From contig NZ_JARSBN010000006.1 in assembly GCF_029624125.1 (NCBI RefSeq), positions 62,001 to 126,000 of the forward strand: DNA of 64,000 nt, read 5' to 3'. The DNA is from Winogradskyella marincola (GTDB lineage: Bacteria > Bacteroidota > Bacteroidia > Flavobacteriales > Flavobacteriaceae). A program made the position numbers and the translations under genes. Within the stretch, counting starts at the first letter, position 1, and every line of letters begins with the position of its first letter. Positions 41,442 through 51,300 of the stretch are shown piece after piece. The notes beneath the pieces were generated by a model. The model did not search any database, was not told the origin of the DNA, and saw nothing but the letters and a program-made list of their open reading frames with translations.

Positions 41442-43151
41442 TTATAGTGAAGAAAAACTTTTGAAGCTTTCATCCATAAGCTCTAATAATTGTTGCAAAC
41501 TATTTTTACCATTATCCTTAGTTTCTAAATTAAACTCTAAGGTAAAATTGTCTATCATCTTTAACTCAATACCTCTTGCAAAATTTGTCCAAATTTCAAA
41601 AACCTCTTCTTCTTTATCATTTTGCTCTTCTTCTATCATCTTCTTTACCTCTTTAGGATAATCGTCGTAATTTAAGTTTAAATAAGCATAGTATCCTCCA
41701 CCTGAAAAATCTGATAATTTAGAAGAACCTGATAAGCTTTTAGATCCTAAACCACCATCTTTAAAGGCCTTTATACTCTTTTTATCATTAGTAAACAAAA
41801 ATGTATCGTCGTCAAAAGCAAAGTATCCAGAGTAAGAGCCATCTAATTTAACTTCGTAATAATCGTCTTTCTCTTCAATTTCACTTTCAGGTATTTTTTT
41901 AATAACCTTCTTTAGATATTTATCAGAATTTATATCAAAAACCAAAGACATTACAGGTAATGTTTTTGTTCTTGTTTCTGTGGTATCTCTGTATTCATAA
42001 CCTCCTTCATAATAATATTCATTAGTTGAAGCATCGAAGCGTCTGGTCTTATTTTCATTATACACCATTTTGTAGGTGTCATAGGTGTAAGTTGATTCTT
42101 CTATGTTAGATAAACTAAAAACCATAGATCCTTCTATACTTTTTATCAGATCTTCAAGCTCAAAGCCCATTTCTTTTTCAAATTCTTTTTCAATGCTTTC
42201 TAGTTCTCCTTGCTCTTGCATTACTTTATAATTTTCAGAAGGATTAAAAGACATTGCCAGATTAGCAAAACTTTGCTTTGGCAAAAACTTTAAAAGGGCA
42301 TTATTAAAATCATGATCCCAAACGTTATCTCTTTTCATCATCTCTCTTACTTCTCTATTTGGAAACATTTTACCTTGAAGACTAATTCGGTCATCTTCAA
42401 ACTCTAAAGAAGCAGAAATGTAGTTATCTGTCATGTCTACATCAAATTGTTTTTCTAACTCTTTAAGATAGAAACTAGACTCTAATATGTTGGATGATAC
42501 CCAAAAGTTAACGTCTTTCTTGTTGCTGTAAAAAGACATAAACTCTTTATTTACAACTATCTGCTTATCTACTTTAAGTTCAAATAAAGATTCTACCTCT
42601 AGTTCTAGATTTTCTCTACTAGACCAGTTCTGTGCAGTTACAATTAACGCTTTGTTACTATCCCAAGCAAAAACGACTTCGTTTTGTACTTTAATATATT
42701 TGTAGAGATCTTCTTTTTCAACATCAAAATCAACACCTCCTTTATCAAAAATATCTTCTAAAAACTCTGCATACTTTTCTTCATCTTTAAGATCTAAGGA
42801 AACACAAACAAACTTTTCGTCAGTACCTTCATCTATGTAATACATAAAAACATCTTTGGTAAAATCTACTCCTGTCTTTGATGGATCTTCTCTAAGGTCT
42901 TCTAAAAAATTAGCTACTTTTTTATCCTCATTTCTTATTTCTTTCTGAAATGTTTTAAAAAATTCTAAATCATCTAAATCTTCAAGATTTCCTTTTTTGT
43001 AAAGTGAAAATACATCTACTACAGCAATAGCACTAGTGTTCTCTGGTATTGCTTTTAAGCTTTCTGGTCTACTACTACATGATGCAAACAGCACTAAGAC
43101 TAGACTGTAGATTATTGTTTTTAATTGTTGATTGATTGGCAATAGCTTCAT
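41442..43151 (-). CDS. DUF4836 family lipoprotein
   Basis: This 569-residue lipoprotein (LFASC, Cys25) begins its mature part with LKAIPENTSAIAVVDVFSLYKKG, matching the start of DUF4836 proteins of Bacteroidetes, whose function is unknown to me. Acidic, low-complexity patches (e.g. MIEEEQNDKEEEVFE) occur near the end. It is the first gene of a three-gene unit with an ABC ATPase and an FtsX-like permease, so it may be the extracytoplasmic component of that complex. Confidence 0.83.
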   Translation of the reverse strand: MKLLPINQQLKTIIYSLVLVLFASCSSRPESLKAIPENTSAIAVVDVFSLYKKGNLEDLDDLEFFKTFQKEIRNEDKKVANFLEDLREDPSKTGVDFTKDVFMYYIDEGTDEKFVCVSLDLKDEEKYAEFLEDIFDKGGVDFDVEKEDLYKYIKVQNEVVFAWDSNKALIVTAQNWSSRENLELEVESLFELKVDKQIVVNKEFMSFYSNKKDVNFWVSSNILESSFYLKELEKQFDVDMTDNYISASLEFEDDRISLQGKMFPNREVREMMKRDNVWDHDFNNALLKFLPKQSFANLAMSFNPSENYKVMQEQGELESIEKEFEKEMGFELEDLIKSIEGSMVFSLSNIEESTYTYDTYKMVYNENKTRRFDASTNEYYYEGGYEYRDTTETRTKTLPVMSLVFDINSDKYLKKVIKKIPESEIEEKDDYYEVKLDGSYSGYFAFDDDTFLFTNDKKSIKAFKDGGLGSKSLSGSSKLSDFSGGGYYAYLNLNYDDYPKEVKKMIEEEQNDKEEEVFEIWTNFARGIELKMIDNFTLEFNLETKDNGKNSLQQLLELMDESFKSFSSL

Positions 43152-43369
43152 TTTAATATTGGTTTATTTTATTTTGAATTTAATTATTGAATTTAGACAT
43201 AACACTTTTCTTCTTGAAACTTCAAGAGATTACATAATTTCTTTTGTTACAAAAAATGAATTGAAAATTAGATTTTTAAGGGACAATAAAGATAAAAAAA
43301 GATAACTAACAGAAAAGTAAAAACACATGCTTTTAAATACTTCAAAAAAAATGTAATCTGACCTTAAAA
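43152..43369. other. divergent intergenic stretch
   Basis: AT-rich DNA between the DUF4836 gene and the M14 gene. It must contain the promoter of the DUF4836-ABC unit, but I see no convincing TAnnTTTG box. The only clear element is the 34-bp module that starts at 43370. Confidence 0.4.
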
Positions 43370-43403
43370 TGCATTTCATCGGTTTTTTTTGCATTTTACG
43401 GAT
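43370..43403 (+). promoter_or_regulatory. 34-bp promoter module shared by the two T9SS genes, copy A
   Basis: TGCATTTCATCGG, a run of eight T, then GCATTTTACGGAT. It matches copy B (48264-48297) at 31 of 34 positions. GCATTT followed by CGG occurs twice within it, about 21 nt apart (two helical turns). The T run ends in TTTG, fitting the -33 element, and a TTTTTTTG box (one mismatch to TAnnTTTG) begins 22 nt further on at 43414. The module ends 59 nt before the ATG of the M14 gene. Confidence 0.75.
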
Positions 43404-43462
43404 GATTTTTGAATTTTTTTGATATATTAGCGCTCAAATTAAATTCATTAAACCCCAAACTA

Positions 43463-46400
43463 ATGAGAAAAATTACCTGCTTAATTGCAATATTCACAAT
43501 AATGTTGCAATATTCTTTTTCGCAAGAAAATCATTCGAGAATAAAAATTTTAAATCCCTCTCAAGAAACCTTAAATCTATTAGCTGAAGAAGGTATAGAT
43601 TTAAGATGTGGTGTAAAGCATGTTCAAAATAACTTAATTTTAGACGTCTCTGCGCATGATAAAAGTTTACTACAACAATTCGGTATTACCTATTCTGTAG
43701 AAATAGATGATTTAGAAACATTTGAAAGTTTAAGAATAGAAAATGATTTACCGTATGCTAAGTCGCAGCTCGCCCTTGAGAGAGCTCAAAGTTTATCTCA
43801 AAAAAATATGCAAACAGCCAAAAGAGGTTCTGTATCAGAAACCTTAATTGAAAGCTATCTGCAATATGGTGAACTTAATGAAAAAGATTGGTCATTACCA
43901 TCTGAATTCAACTTAGGTTCTATGGGTGGCTGTTTAACTCTTAGTGAAATGGAAACAGAATTGGATAGTATGAGAACATATTCTGTAAGTAACGGTTTAA
44001 ATATTGTCTCTGCAAAACAAGATGCTTCCTCAACAGGACAAACCACTTGGGGAAACCCTTCTAGTACAATTACAAATAATGGTCTAACATATAATGGTAT
44101 AGGAACCTCTCGATGGGACCCTAATACTATATATTATGTAAGAATCACTGGTAATGAGTCAACAACACCAGAGGGAACCAAACCTCAAATGCTATTTACC
44201 TCTATGATACACTCTAGAGAGGTTAGCGCTTTGATGAATAATATTTATTTTATGTGGTATCTCATCGAAAATTATAATACAGATCCTGCAATTAAAAATT
44301 TAGTAGACAATAACGAATTATATTTTGTGCCTGTTGTAAACCCAGATGGTCTTCGTTGGAACGAACATCTTAATCCTTCAGGTACAGGAATGCAACGTAA
44401 AAATTTAAGACCTGGAGCTGGTGGAACTAGTAATTCATCTTCGAATAGAGGTGTAGATTTAAATAGAAATTTTGATTATTTCTGGGGAAGTGCAGGATCT
44501 GGATCATCAGGAACTGCAAGCAGTGATTCTTACAGAGGACCAAGTGCTGCCTCTGAGCCAGAGACTCAGATTATGGTAGATTTTATATTAAGTAGAAATT
44601 TTAAAACAGCGATTTGGAATCATACTTATGCCAACTCAATACCACATCCTTATGGTGGTAATCCGACATTTGTTTCTGGTAGAGAAGATGAAATGCATAA
44701 GTGGCATGAGGATATGACTAAATATAATAGATACGTATCTGGTGCTACAATTTTTACTCCTGCAAATGGTATTGCCGACGATTGGATGGTTGGTGGAAGT
44801 GCAGATACAAATGGATCTGTTGGTTCTGGCCAGAATATTTTGGCCACTACTCCAGAGCATGGTGGTGAAGGTTTTTGGCCTTCTCCAAGTAGCATTGTCC
44901 CTATTGCTAAACGTTCTGTAAGAATTTCTTTAATGGGTGCTTATCATGGAGGTAAGTATGCCGTATTTCACGATTTAACTCAAAGTGATATTAATAGCAC
45001 ATCTGCTAACTTAGATTTTGCAATAGAAAGAGTAGGTCAGACAGCCAGTAATTTTACACTTAACGTAACACCTATTTCTTCTAACATAACAAACATTACT
45101 CCTCCTGCTACACAGACAGGAATGGCAATTTTAGAACAGCGTAATGTTAGTGCTTCAATTACTTTAGATCCTAGCATTCAGCCAGACGATAAGATTGCTT
45201 ATAAAATTCAACTTTCTAATGATGATGGTGTTTTTTATGAAGCTAATATTGAAAAGTATTATCAGCCATCTGTTTTATTTTCTCATGATGCAGATACTGA
45301 CGGATTAACAGGTTGGACAAATTCTGGATGGAGCAACTCTTCTGCAGACGCATACTCTGGATCTAATGCATTAAGAACCGGAAACACCGCACCTTACGCA
45401 AACAACACAACCAAAACACTAACCACTACAGGTAGCTATGATTTATCTAGTTCTTCTGAAGTTTTAATTCAATTTTACTCAAAATGGGATATTGAACGTA
45501 ATTTTGATTTGGTTGAGTTTCAAGCATCAACTAATGGATCTACATGGACAACTTTAAATGGAAAGTACTCCAAACCAAAATCTTCTTCAAGCACCAACGA
45601 TCATAATGCAAAGGGCGCATCAGATGAAGCATTCCAAGATAATAATAGTTCTGGACACATTTATGATGGAGACCGAATGGATAAATGGATTATGGAAGAA
45701 GTAACTATTAATAGCTCTGAAAACAGCACATTTTTTGAAGCTCCTAGTGTACAATTTAGATTTAGAATGCGTACCGATTCTGGAAACGAATTTGAAAACT
45801 ATTCTGCAAATGGAGAAGGCTTCTTTTTTGATAACTTTAAAATTATAGGCCTTACAATTCCTTGTGAAACTACTGTGCCAACAAATCTAGATTCTAATTC
45901 AGTAACAGCATCTAGCGCAGAAATTACTTGGGATAATATTCCATCAGCAACCTACGACTTAAGATATCGCGAAGTTGGTACTTCCACATGGATAGAAATT
46001 AACGATCATGGAAGTTCTAATTATTCCTTAACCAATTTAGACCCTAACACTGATTATGAAGTACAAGTAAGAAGTAGATGTATATCTTCAACCTCTGAAT
46101 ACACAGACCTTACAACTTTTACAACAACTGATTTAACCTATTGTTCATCTACAGCAACAGATACAAATTTTTATTTTGCAATAAACAGAGTTCAACTTAA
46201 TACTATTGATAACACCTCTGGTGATGCATTATATACTGATTTTACCGGTTTAAGTACTACCCTTTCTAAAGACACAAATTATTCAATAAGTATTACACCT
46301 CAGTATAATATTACAACAAGTTATAATTTAGGCTATTCTGTATGGATAGATTATAACAGAGATGGGGATTTTGAAGATGCTGGTGAGCAAATTTTCACTG

Positions 46401-48145
46401 CAGGTCCAGTAAGTGGAGACTCTGTAAAATCAGGTAATTTTACAGTTCCTTCTAATATTGCGACAGGAAACGTAAGAATGAGAGTAGCATTAAAGTACAA
46501 TGATGTTCCTGACCCTTGTGAAACCTTTACTTATGGTGAAGTTGAAGACTACACAATATATTTATTTAATGGTTTATTATACAGTAGCTCTACTTGGACA
46601 CCTAGTGCGCCAACAGATTTAACAGGAGCTGAGGATATTATGATTTTAGACGGATCATATAATACCTCCTCAAATATTGAAGTTAATAGCGTTACTGTAG
46701 CTTCAGGCGCAACTTTTAATGTTAGTAAAGAAAATGCAATAACTGTTAATGGAAATATTTCTAATAGCGGAGACTTTATAATGCATTCAGATTCAGATGA
46801 ATTTTCAAGCCTTCTTCTATCAGGAAGTGCTTCAGATAACTTAAAATATAATCGACATGTCAACTCTAATACTAACAGAAATGATTTAGTTGCTCCGCCT
46901 TTTAGTGGAGAGAGTTTTGTAGATTTTATTTCTAACAACTCTAACATCCTCTCCAATGCTGGCGAAACACTTTATCTATTTGGCCCTTTTGACAAAACTA
47001 CAAGTGACTATCTAACGTATTCTAATACAGAAGTAAGCACTTTAGATGCTGGTAAAGGATACAGAACAGCTTCTACAGACAATAGCACATTTACATTTAC
47101 AGGTGCAGTAACTACAGAGACTGTTAATGTTCCTATTGCAAAAACCGGTTCTACTTACGAGATATGGAATTTAATAGGAAACCCATACCCTTCTTACATA
47201 AGATTAGAAGATTTCTTAACAGCTAACATATCAGAATTTGATTCATCTACAGCTGCTGTTTATGGCTATGATGCAGACAATTCTAACGGGAGTTATTGGA
47301 CCATTTGGAATTTTGCTTACGCTTCTGCTAATCCAAACACTCTTATTGCTCCAGGACAAGGTTTCTTTGTGTCTTCAAAAGATGGAGGTGGTAATGTTTC
47401 CTTTACAACTGCAATGCAAACTTCTGGAAGCTCTGATGATTTTATATCTGGAAGAAACAATAATACTCCAGAGTTTGGAAGCATCGTATTAACATCTGCT
47501 GAGAAAAATTTTAGCACAGATATATACCTTACCAATACCTCATCTCTAGGATTAGATCTTGGCTATGATGCAAGTCATTTTAATAACGCTCCATCAGATT
47601 TTGCAATCTACTCTGAATTAGTAAATGAAAACGAAGGAAAAGATATGGCTATACAAGCTATTAATTTTAATGACGCTAACGACAGCACTATTATTCCTCT
47701 TGGTGTCAATGCTAGTCAAGGTGAGCAAGTAACTATAAGCTTAACCAACTCAAGCATTAATACCAATGTATACCTAGAAGATGCTGTTACAAATACATTT
47801 ACATTATTAAACGAATCTGAATATACATTTACACCTTCATCATCAATTTCTGATACTGGTAGATTTTATTTAAGATTTAGCAACCAAACGCTATCTAATA
47901 ATGAATCTAATATAGAAATACTGCAGATTTATAGCAATAATGATAAGATAGTCATTAAAGGAACATTGACATCCGAAACTCAAGCAGCCCTTTTTGACAT
48001 GCAAGGAAGACTTGTTTTTAGAAACAAACTAAACAACAGAAGTGCTATAAATACACTTAGCACAACAAATATTAGTTCTGGAGTTTATTTATTAAAAATT
48101 TCAGACAACATTTCAAGTACATCTAAAAAAGTAATTATTAAGTAA
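43463..48145 (+). CDS. secreted M14 zinc carboxypeptidase with T9SS sorting domain
   Basis: About 1560 residues. The start at 43463 gives a good signal peptide (MRKITCLIAIFTIMLQYSFS). An in-frame ATG 18 codons upstream would spoil it. The M14 domain shows MIHSREVSAL (zinc ligands H250, E253), PVVNPDGLRW, GVDLNRNFDYFWG, the third zinc ligand in WNHTYAN (H387) and PEHGGEGFWP (probable catalytic Glu465 or Glu469). A MAM/jelly-roll-like domain, a fibronectin III domain (WDNIPSATYDLRYREVG) and a GEVEDYTI domain follow. The C-terminus (ALFDMQGRLVFRNKL, SGVYLLKISD, KKVIIK) is a type A T9SS sorting domain. The enzyme should be exported to the cell surface or medium and digest peptides. Confidence 0.93.
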   Translation: MRKITCLIAIFTIMLQYSFSQENHSRIKILNPSQETLNLLAEEGIDLRCGVKHVQNNLILDVSAHDKSLLQQFGITYSVEIDDLETFESLRIENDLPYAKSQLALERAQSLSQKNMQTAKRGSVSETLIESYLQYGELNEKDWSLPSEFNLGSMGGCLTLSEMETELDSMRTYSVSNGLNIVSAKQDASSTGQTTWGNPSSTITNNGLTYNGIGTSRWDPNTIYYVRITGNESTTPEGTKPQMLFTSMIHSREVSALMNNIYFMWYLIENYNTDPAIKNLVDNNELYFVPVVNPDGLRWNEHLNPSGTGMQRKNLRPGAGGTSNSSSNRGVDLNRNFDYFWGSAGSGSSGTASSDSYRGPSAASEPETQIMVDFILSRNFKTAIWNHTYANSIPHPYGGNPTFVSGREDEMHKWHEDMTKYNRYVSGATIFTPANGIADDWMVGGSADTNGSVGSGQNILATTPEHGGEGFWPSPSSIVPIAKRSVRISLMGAYHGGKYAVFHDLTQSDINSTSANLDFAIERVGQTASNFTLNVTPISSNITNITPPATQTGMAILEQRNVSASITLDPSIQPDDKIAYKIQLSNDDGVFYEANIEKYYQPSVLFSHDADTDGLTGWTNSGWSNSSADAYSGSNALRTGNTAPYANNTTKTLTTTGSYDLSSSSEVLIQFYSKWDIERNFDLVEFQASTNGSTWTTLNGKYSKPKSSSSTNDHNAKGASDEAFQDNNSSGHIYDGDRMDKWIMEEVTINSSENSTFFEAPSVQFRFRMRTDSGNEFENYSANGEGFFFDNFKIIGLTIPCETTVPTNLDSNSVTASSAEITWDNIPSATYDLRYREVGTSTWIEINDHGSSNYSLTNLDPNTDYEVQVRSRCISSTSEYTDLTTFTTTDLTYCSSTATDTNFYFAINRVQLNTIDNTSGDALYTDFTGLSTTLSKDTNYSISITPQYNITTSYNLGYSVWIDYNRDGDFEDAGEQIFTAGPVSGDSVKSGNFTVPSNIATGNVRMRVALKYNDVPDPCETFTYGEVEDYTIYLFNGLLYSSSTWTPSAPTDLTGAEDIMILDGSYNTSSNIEVNSVTVASGATFNVSKENAITVNGNISNSGDFIMHSDSDEFSSLLLSGSASDNLKYNRHVNSNTNRNDLVAPPFSGESFVDFISNNSNILSNAGETLYLFGPFDKTTSDYLTYSNTEVSTLDAGKGYRTASTDNSTFTFTGAVTTETVNVPIAKTGSTYEIWNLIGNPYPSYIRLEDFLTANISEFDSSTAAVYGYDADNSNGSYWTIWNFAYASANPNTLIAPGQGFFVSSKDGGGNVSFTTAMQTSGSSDDFISGRNNNTPEFGSIVLTSAEKNFSTDIYLTNTSSLGLDLGYDASHFNNAPSDFAIYSELVNENEGKDMAIQAINFNDANDSTIIPLGVNASQGEQVTISLTNSSINTNVYLEDAVTNTFTLLNESEYTFTPSSSISDTGRFYLRFSNQTLSNNESNIEILQIYSNNDKIVIKGTLTSETQAALFDMQGRLVFRNKLNNRSAINTLSTTNISSGVYLLKISDNISSTSKKVIIK

Positions 48146-48167
48146 AAAAATAGCTTAAAATAGTATA

Positions 48168-48203
48168 ACAAAGCCGAGAATTTTATCTCGGCTTTGTTTT
48201 TTC
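48168..48203 (+). terminator. terminator after the M14 carboxypeptidase gene
   Basis: ACAAAGCCGAGA pairs with TCTCGGCTTTGT (12 bp, 6-nt loop) and is followed by TTTTTT. Confidence 0.88.
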
Positions 48204-48263
48204 CATACAACCCATTTATCATACCATTCAACGACAAAAAACACTCTTTAAACTACACTGCCC

Positions 48264-48297
48264 TGCATTTTGTCGGTTTTTTTTGCATTTCACGGAT
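48264..48297 (+). promoter_or_regulatory. 34-bp promoter module shared by the two T9SS genes, copy B
   Basis: TGCATTTTGTCGG, a run of eight T, then GCATTTCACGGAT, 31 of 34 identical to copy A. TTG at 48283-48285 and the exact -7 box TATGTTTG (48306-48313) are 20 nt apart, so the module overlaps a canonical Bacteroidetes promoter. It ends 54 nt before the ATG, close to the 59 nt at copy A. Confidence 0.8.
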
Positions 48298-48351
48298 AAA
48301 ATAATTATGTTTGTCCAGAATTTAGTCCCAAAAACTAAAATTTAACCGCTT

Positions 48352-51300
48352 ATGAGAACAATTACCAAAACCGTGATTAGGTATGCAATTTTTGTATGTG
48401 CAATTTTGTTTACCACATTAATCTTTTCGCAAACTTGTGGCTCTACTATATCAACCTTTCCTTATTCCCAAAATTTTGAATCTGGTTCAGGTTCATGGAC
48501 GCAAGGAGGAGGAGATAACTTTAACTGGACTAGAAATTCTGGAGGAACCCCTTCTTCTAACACAGGACCTTCATCTGGTGATGGTGATACATGGTATATG
48601 TATATAGAGGCTTCTAACCCAAATTTCCCAAGTCGATCAGCTCATTTTGATAGCCCTTGCTTTAATATAACTTCTGTAGGTTCCGCTTCATTTAGCTATA
48701 GCTACCATATGTATGGAGCTAACGTTGGGACATTAAGCGTGTTAATAAGTACAGATAATGGTGCAAGCTTCCCTACAACACTGAGAACATTTTCCGGTAA
48801 TTTAGGTAATGTTTGGAATCAAGATTCTATAGATTTATCGGCTTATATAGGGCAAACCATAAAGCTAAGGTTTAGAGCTATAAGTGGTAACTCTGGAAGC
48901 AACGGTTGGAGTAGCGATATAGCTATAGATAATGTAAACTTCACAGCTGTATCTCCAGCTCCTGAAATTAATATTACTGGAAACGGAAATAGCATAGCAG
49001 ATGGTGATACCACACCTTCCTTATCTGATTACACAGACTTTGGCTACGCTGACATTTCCAGCGGTACAAAAGAAAACACCTTTATAATTGAAAATACTGG
49101 TGGCTCAAACACATTAAATTTAATTGGTGTTTCACCATATGTTACTATTGGTGGTACAAATGCTACTGATTTCACAGTAACTACAATACCTTCTAGTAGT
49201 ATTGCATCAGGTTCTAACACTACTTTTGCAATTACTTTCAACCCAAGCGGTGCTGGTTTAAGAACAGCCACTGTAACGATATTAAATGATGATAGTGATG
49301 AGAATCCTTATAACTTTAATATACAAGGTAGAGGGTTCACGGCATTAGCCTGTGACGAATACATATTGCACAATGCCACATTTGAAAGTGATCAAAATGG
49401 TTGGACTTCTGGAGGAAGTGACGCATCAAGAGTTACCGACGCTACTTGGTCTTATGACGGTAGCCATAGCTTAAGAGTTAGAGATAACTCAGGAAATGCT
49501 TCAGCTTTTAACTCTCCAACGTTTGAATTATACTACTATGATAAAGTAGATTTTAAATTCTTCTTTGCTCCAGATAGCGTAGAAAATGGAGAAGAATTCC
49601 TTATAGAATATAGTCCAGATGGAGGTACAACCTGGACATATTCTCAAAGTTTCGAAGGTGGTACAGTATCTTCAAAAGATGCTGATTTTGAAACAACAAC
49701 TACAGCTATATTTTACAGTAAAACAGTTACACTAAGAAGTGATTTACACCAAATAGGAACTAGCAACGGTCGTTTTAGAATTAGAGCGAACGCTAGTGAT
49801 GATGATGATGAAATTTTTATAGATAATATAACCATTACAGGTACAACCTATTGCGACATTACCGAAGCTCCTGGTGGAGTTGCCAATAATTTAGACCTTT
49901 GGCTAAAAGCCGATATGTTAGACGGAAGCAGTGAAGGCATAAATGGTTCTTTAGTTAATACATGGATAGATAATGGTAAAGGCAATGATGCTAAAACTGT
50001 TGTTACAGGACAAGAACCTGTATACAGAAATAATACAACAAGAAACTTTAACTTCAATCCTGTTATAGATTTTGAAAATAACAATTCTACTGCAAATAGA
50101 GACATGACCTATATTATTAACGATGGTAGTAGAGATGAACTCTCAGGTACTGGAGGTTTTAATAGTACTGATATGTTTGTGGTATTAATGCCAGATCCTA
50201 CTGTAACAACTAGTATGATTCCGCTAGATACATTTACAAGTACAGACCCTTCCGTTAACGATACCCAAACAGAAGATGTTACAGGTTTTGGTTATGGTGG
50301 ATATAGTGCCAGATTTACTGGTGAATACTTTGCTTATTGTATTGGAGTTACTTCAGGAACCAGTGGTGGACCTGGTTATGGTAGAGCTGATACCTCAGGT
50401 AGTCATGATTATAATCAAATTAGTATCGTAAACATTAGAAATAATGATTCAGATACTGGAACTGAACTTTATCTCAACGCAAATCAAGTTGGAGATACCA
50501 CCAACGATGCGGCTGACTTTGCTTCTGTTAACAACACAAGATTTTGGCTTGGAAGAAGTCAATATTGGAATGGAAGTTTTGATGGAAGAATTGCAGAAGT
50601 TGTAACTTATTCTATAACAAATAACGACAGCGATTTAACACAAGCCAGAAACAGAATTCAGTCCTATCTAGCTGTTAAATATGGTATTACCCTAGGAACA
50701 AATGGAACATCCCAAGACTATGTAGATAGTGATGGTACAGTTATTTGGGATCAATCTGCAAATTCAGGTTACAATTATGACATTGCAGGTATTGGTAGAG
50801 ATGATATTTCAGAGTTAAACCAAAAACAGTCTAGTAGTGTCAATGATGCTACAGACGGAACAGGTCTTACTGAAGGAATCTTAACATTTGGACTTACAGA
50901 CATCTATGATACCAACACAGAAAACAAATCTTCAAACCCAACAACCCTAAATGATAAAGAATATTTAATGTGGGGAAATAATGGTGCTGATCTTAACCTT
51001 TCTGCGTCAACGGTAACAGTTAATATGAGTTCTGATATAACTCCTTCCCTAACCACTAATGTAAGCTTTACTGCTATGCAACGTATTTGGAAAGTTGTTG
51101 AGAATGGTGGAGATATTCCAACTGTAAAAGTTAGAATACCTCAAAATGCAATAAGAAACATATCACCTCCTGGTAATTACTACATGTTTATTTCTAACAC
51201 AGGTATCTTTGATCCTACTGCAAACTATAGAGTTATGAGCTCTGATGGTAATGGAAACCTAGAAGCTGAATACGATTTTGACGGTACAAAGTATATTACT

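Noticed and set aside
43409..43462. Upstream ATG extending the M14 protein by 18 residues
   Set aside because: It would place residues before a good signal peptide and would begin only 6 nt after the promoter module, within the promoter region.
44636..44895. Open frames on the minus strand within the M14 carboxypeptidase gene
   Set aside because: They lie antisense to conserved catalytic segments and show no domain or start context of their own.
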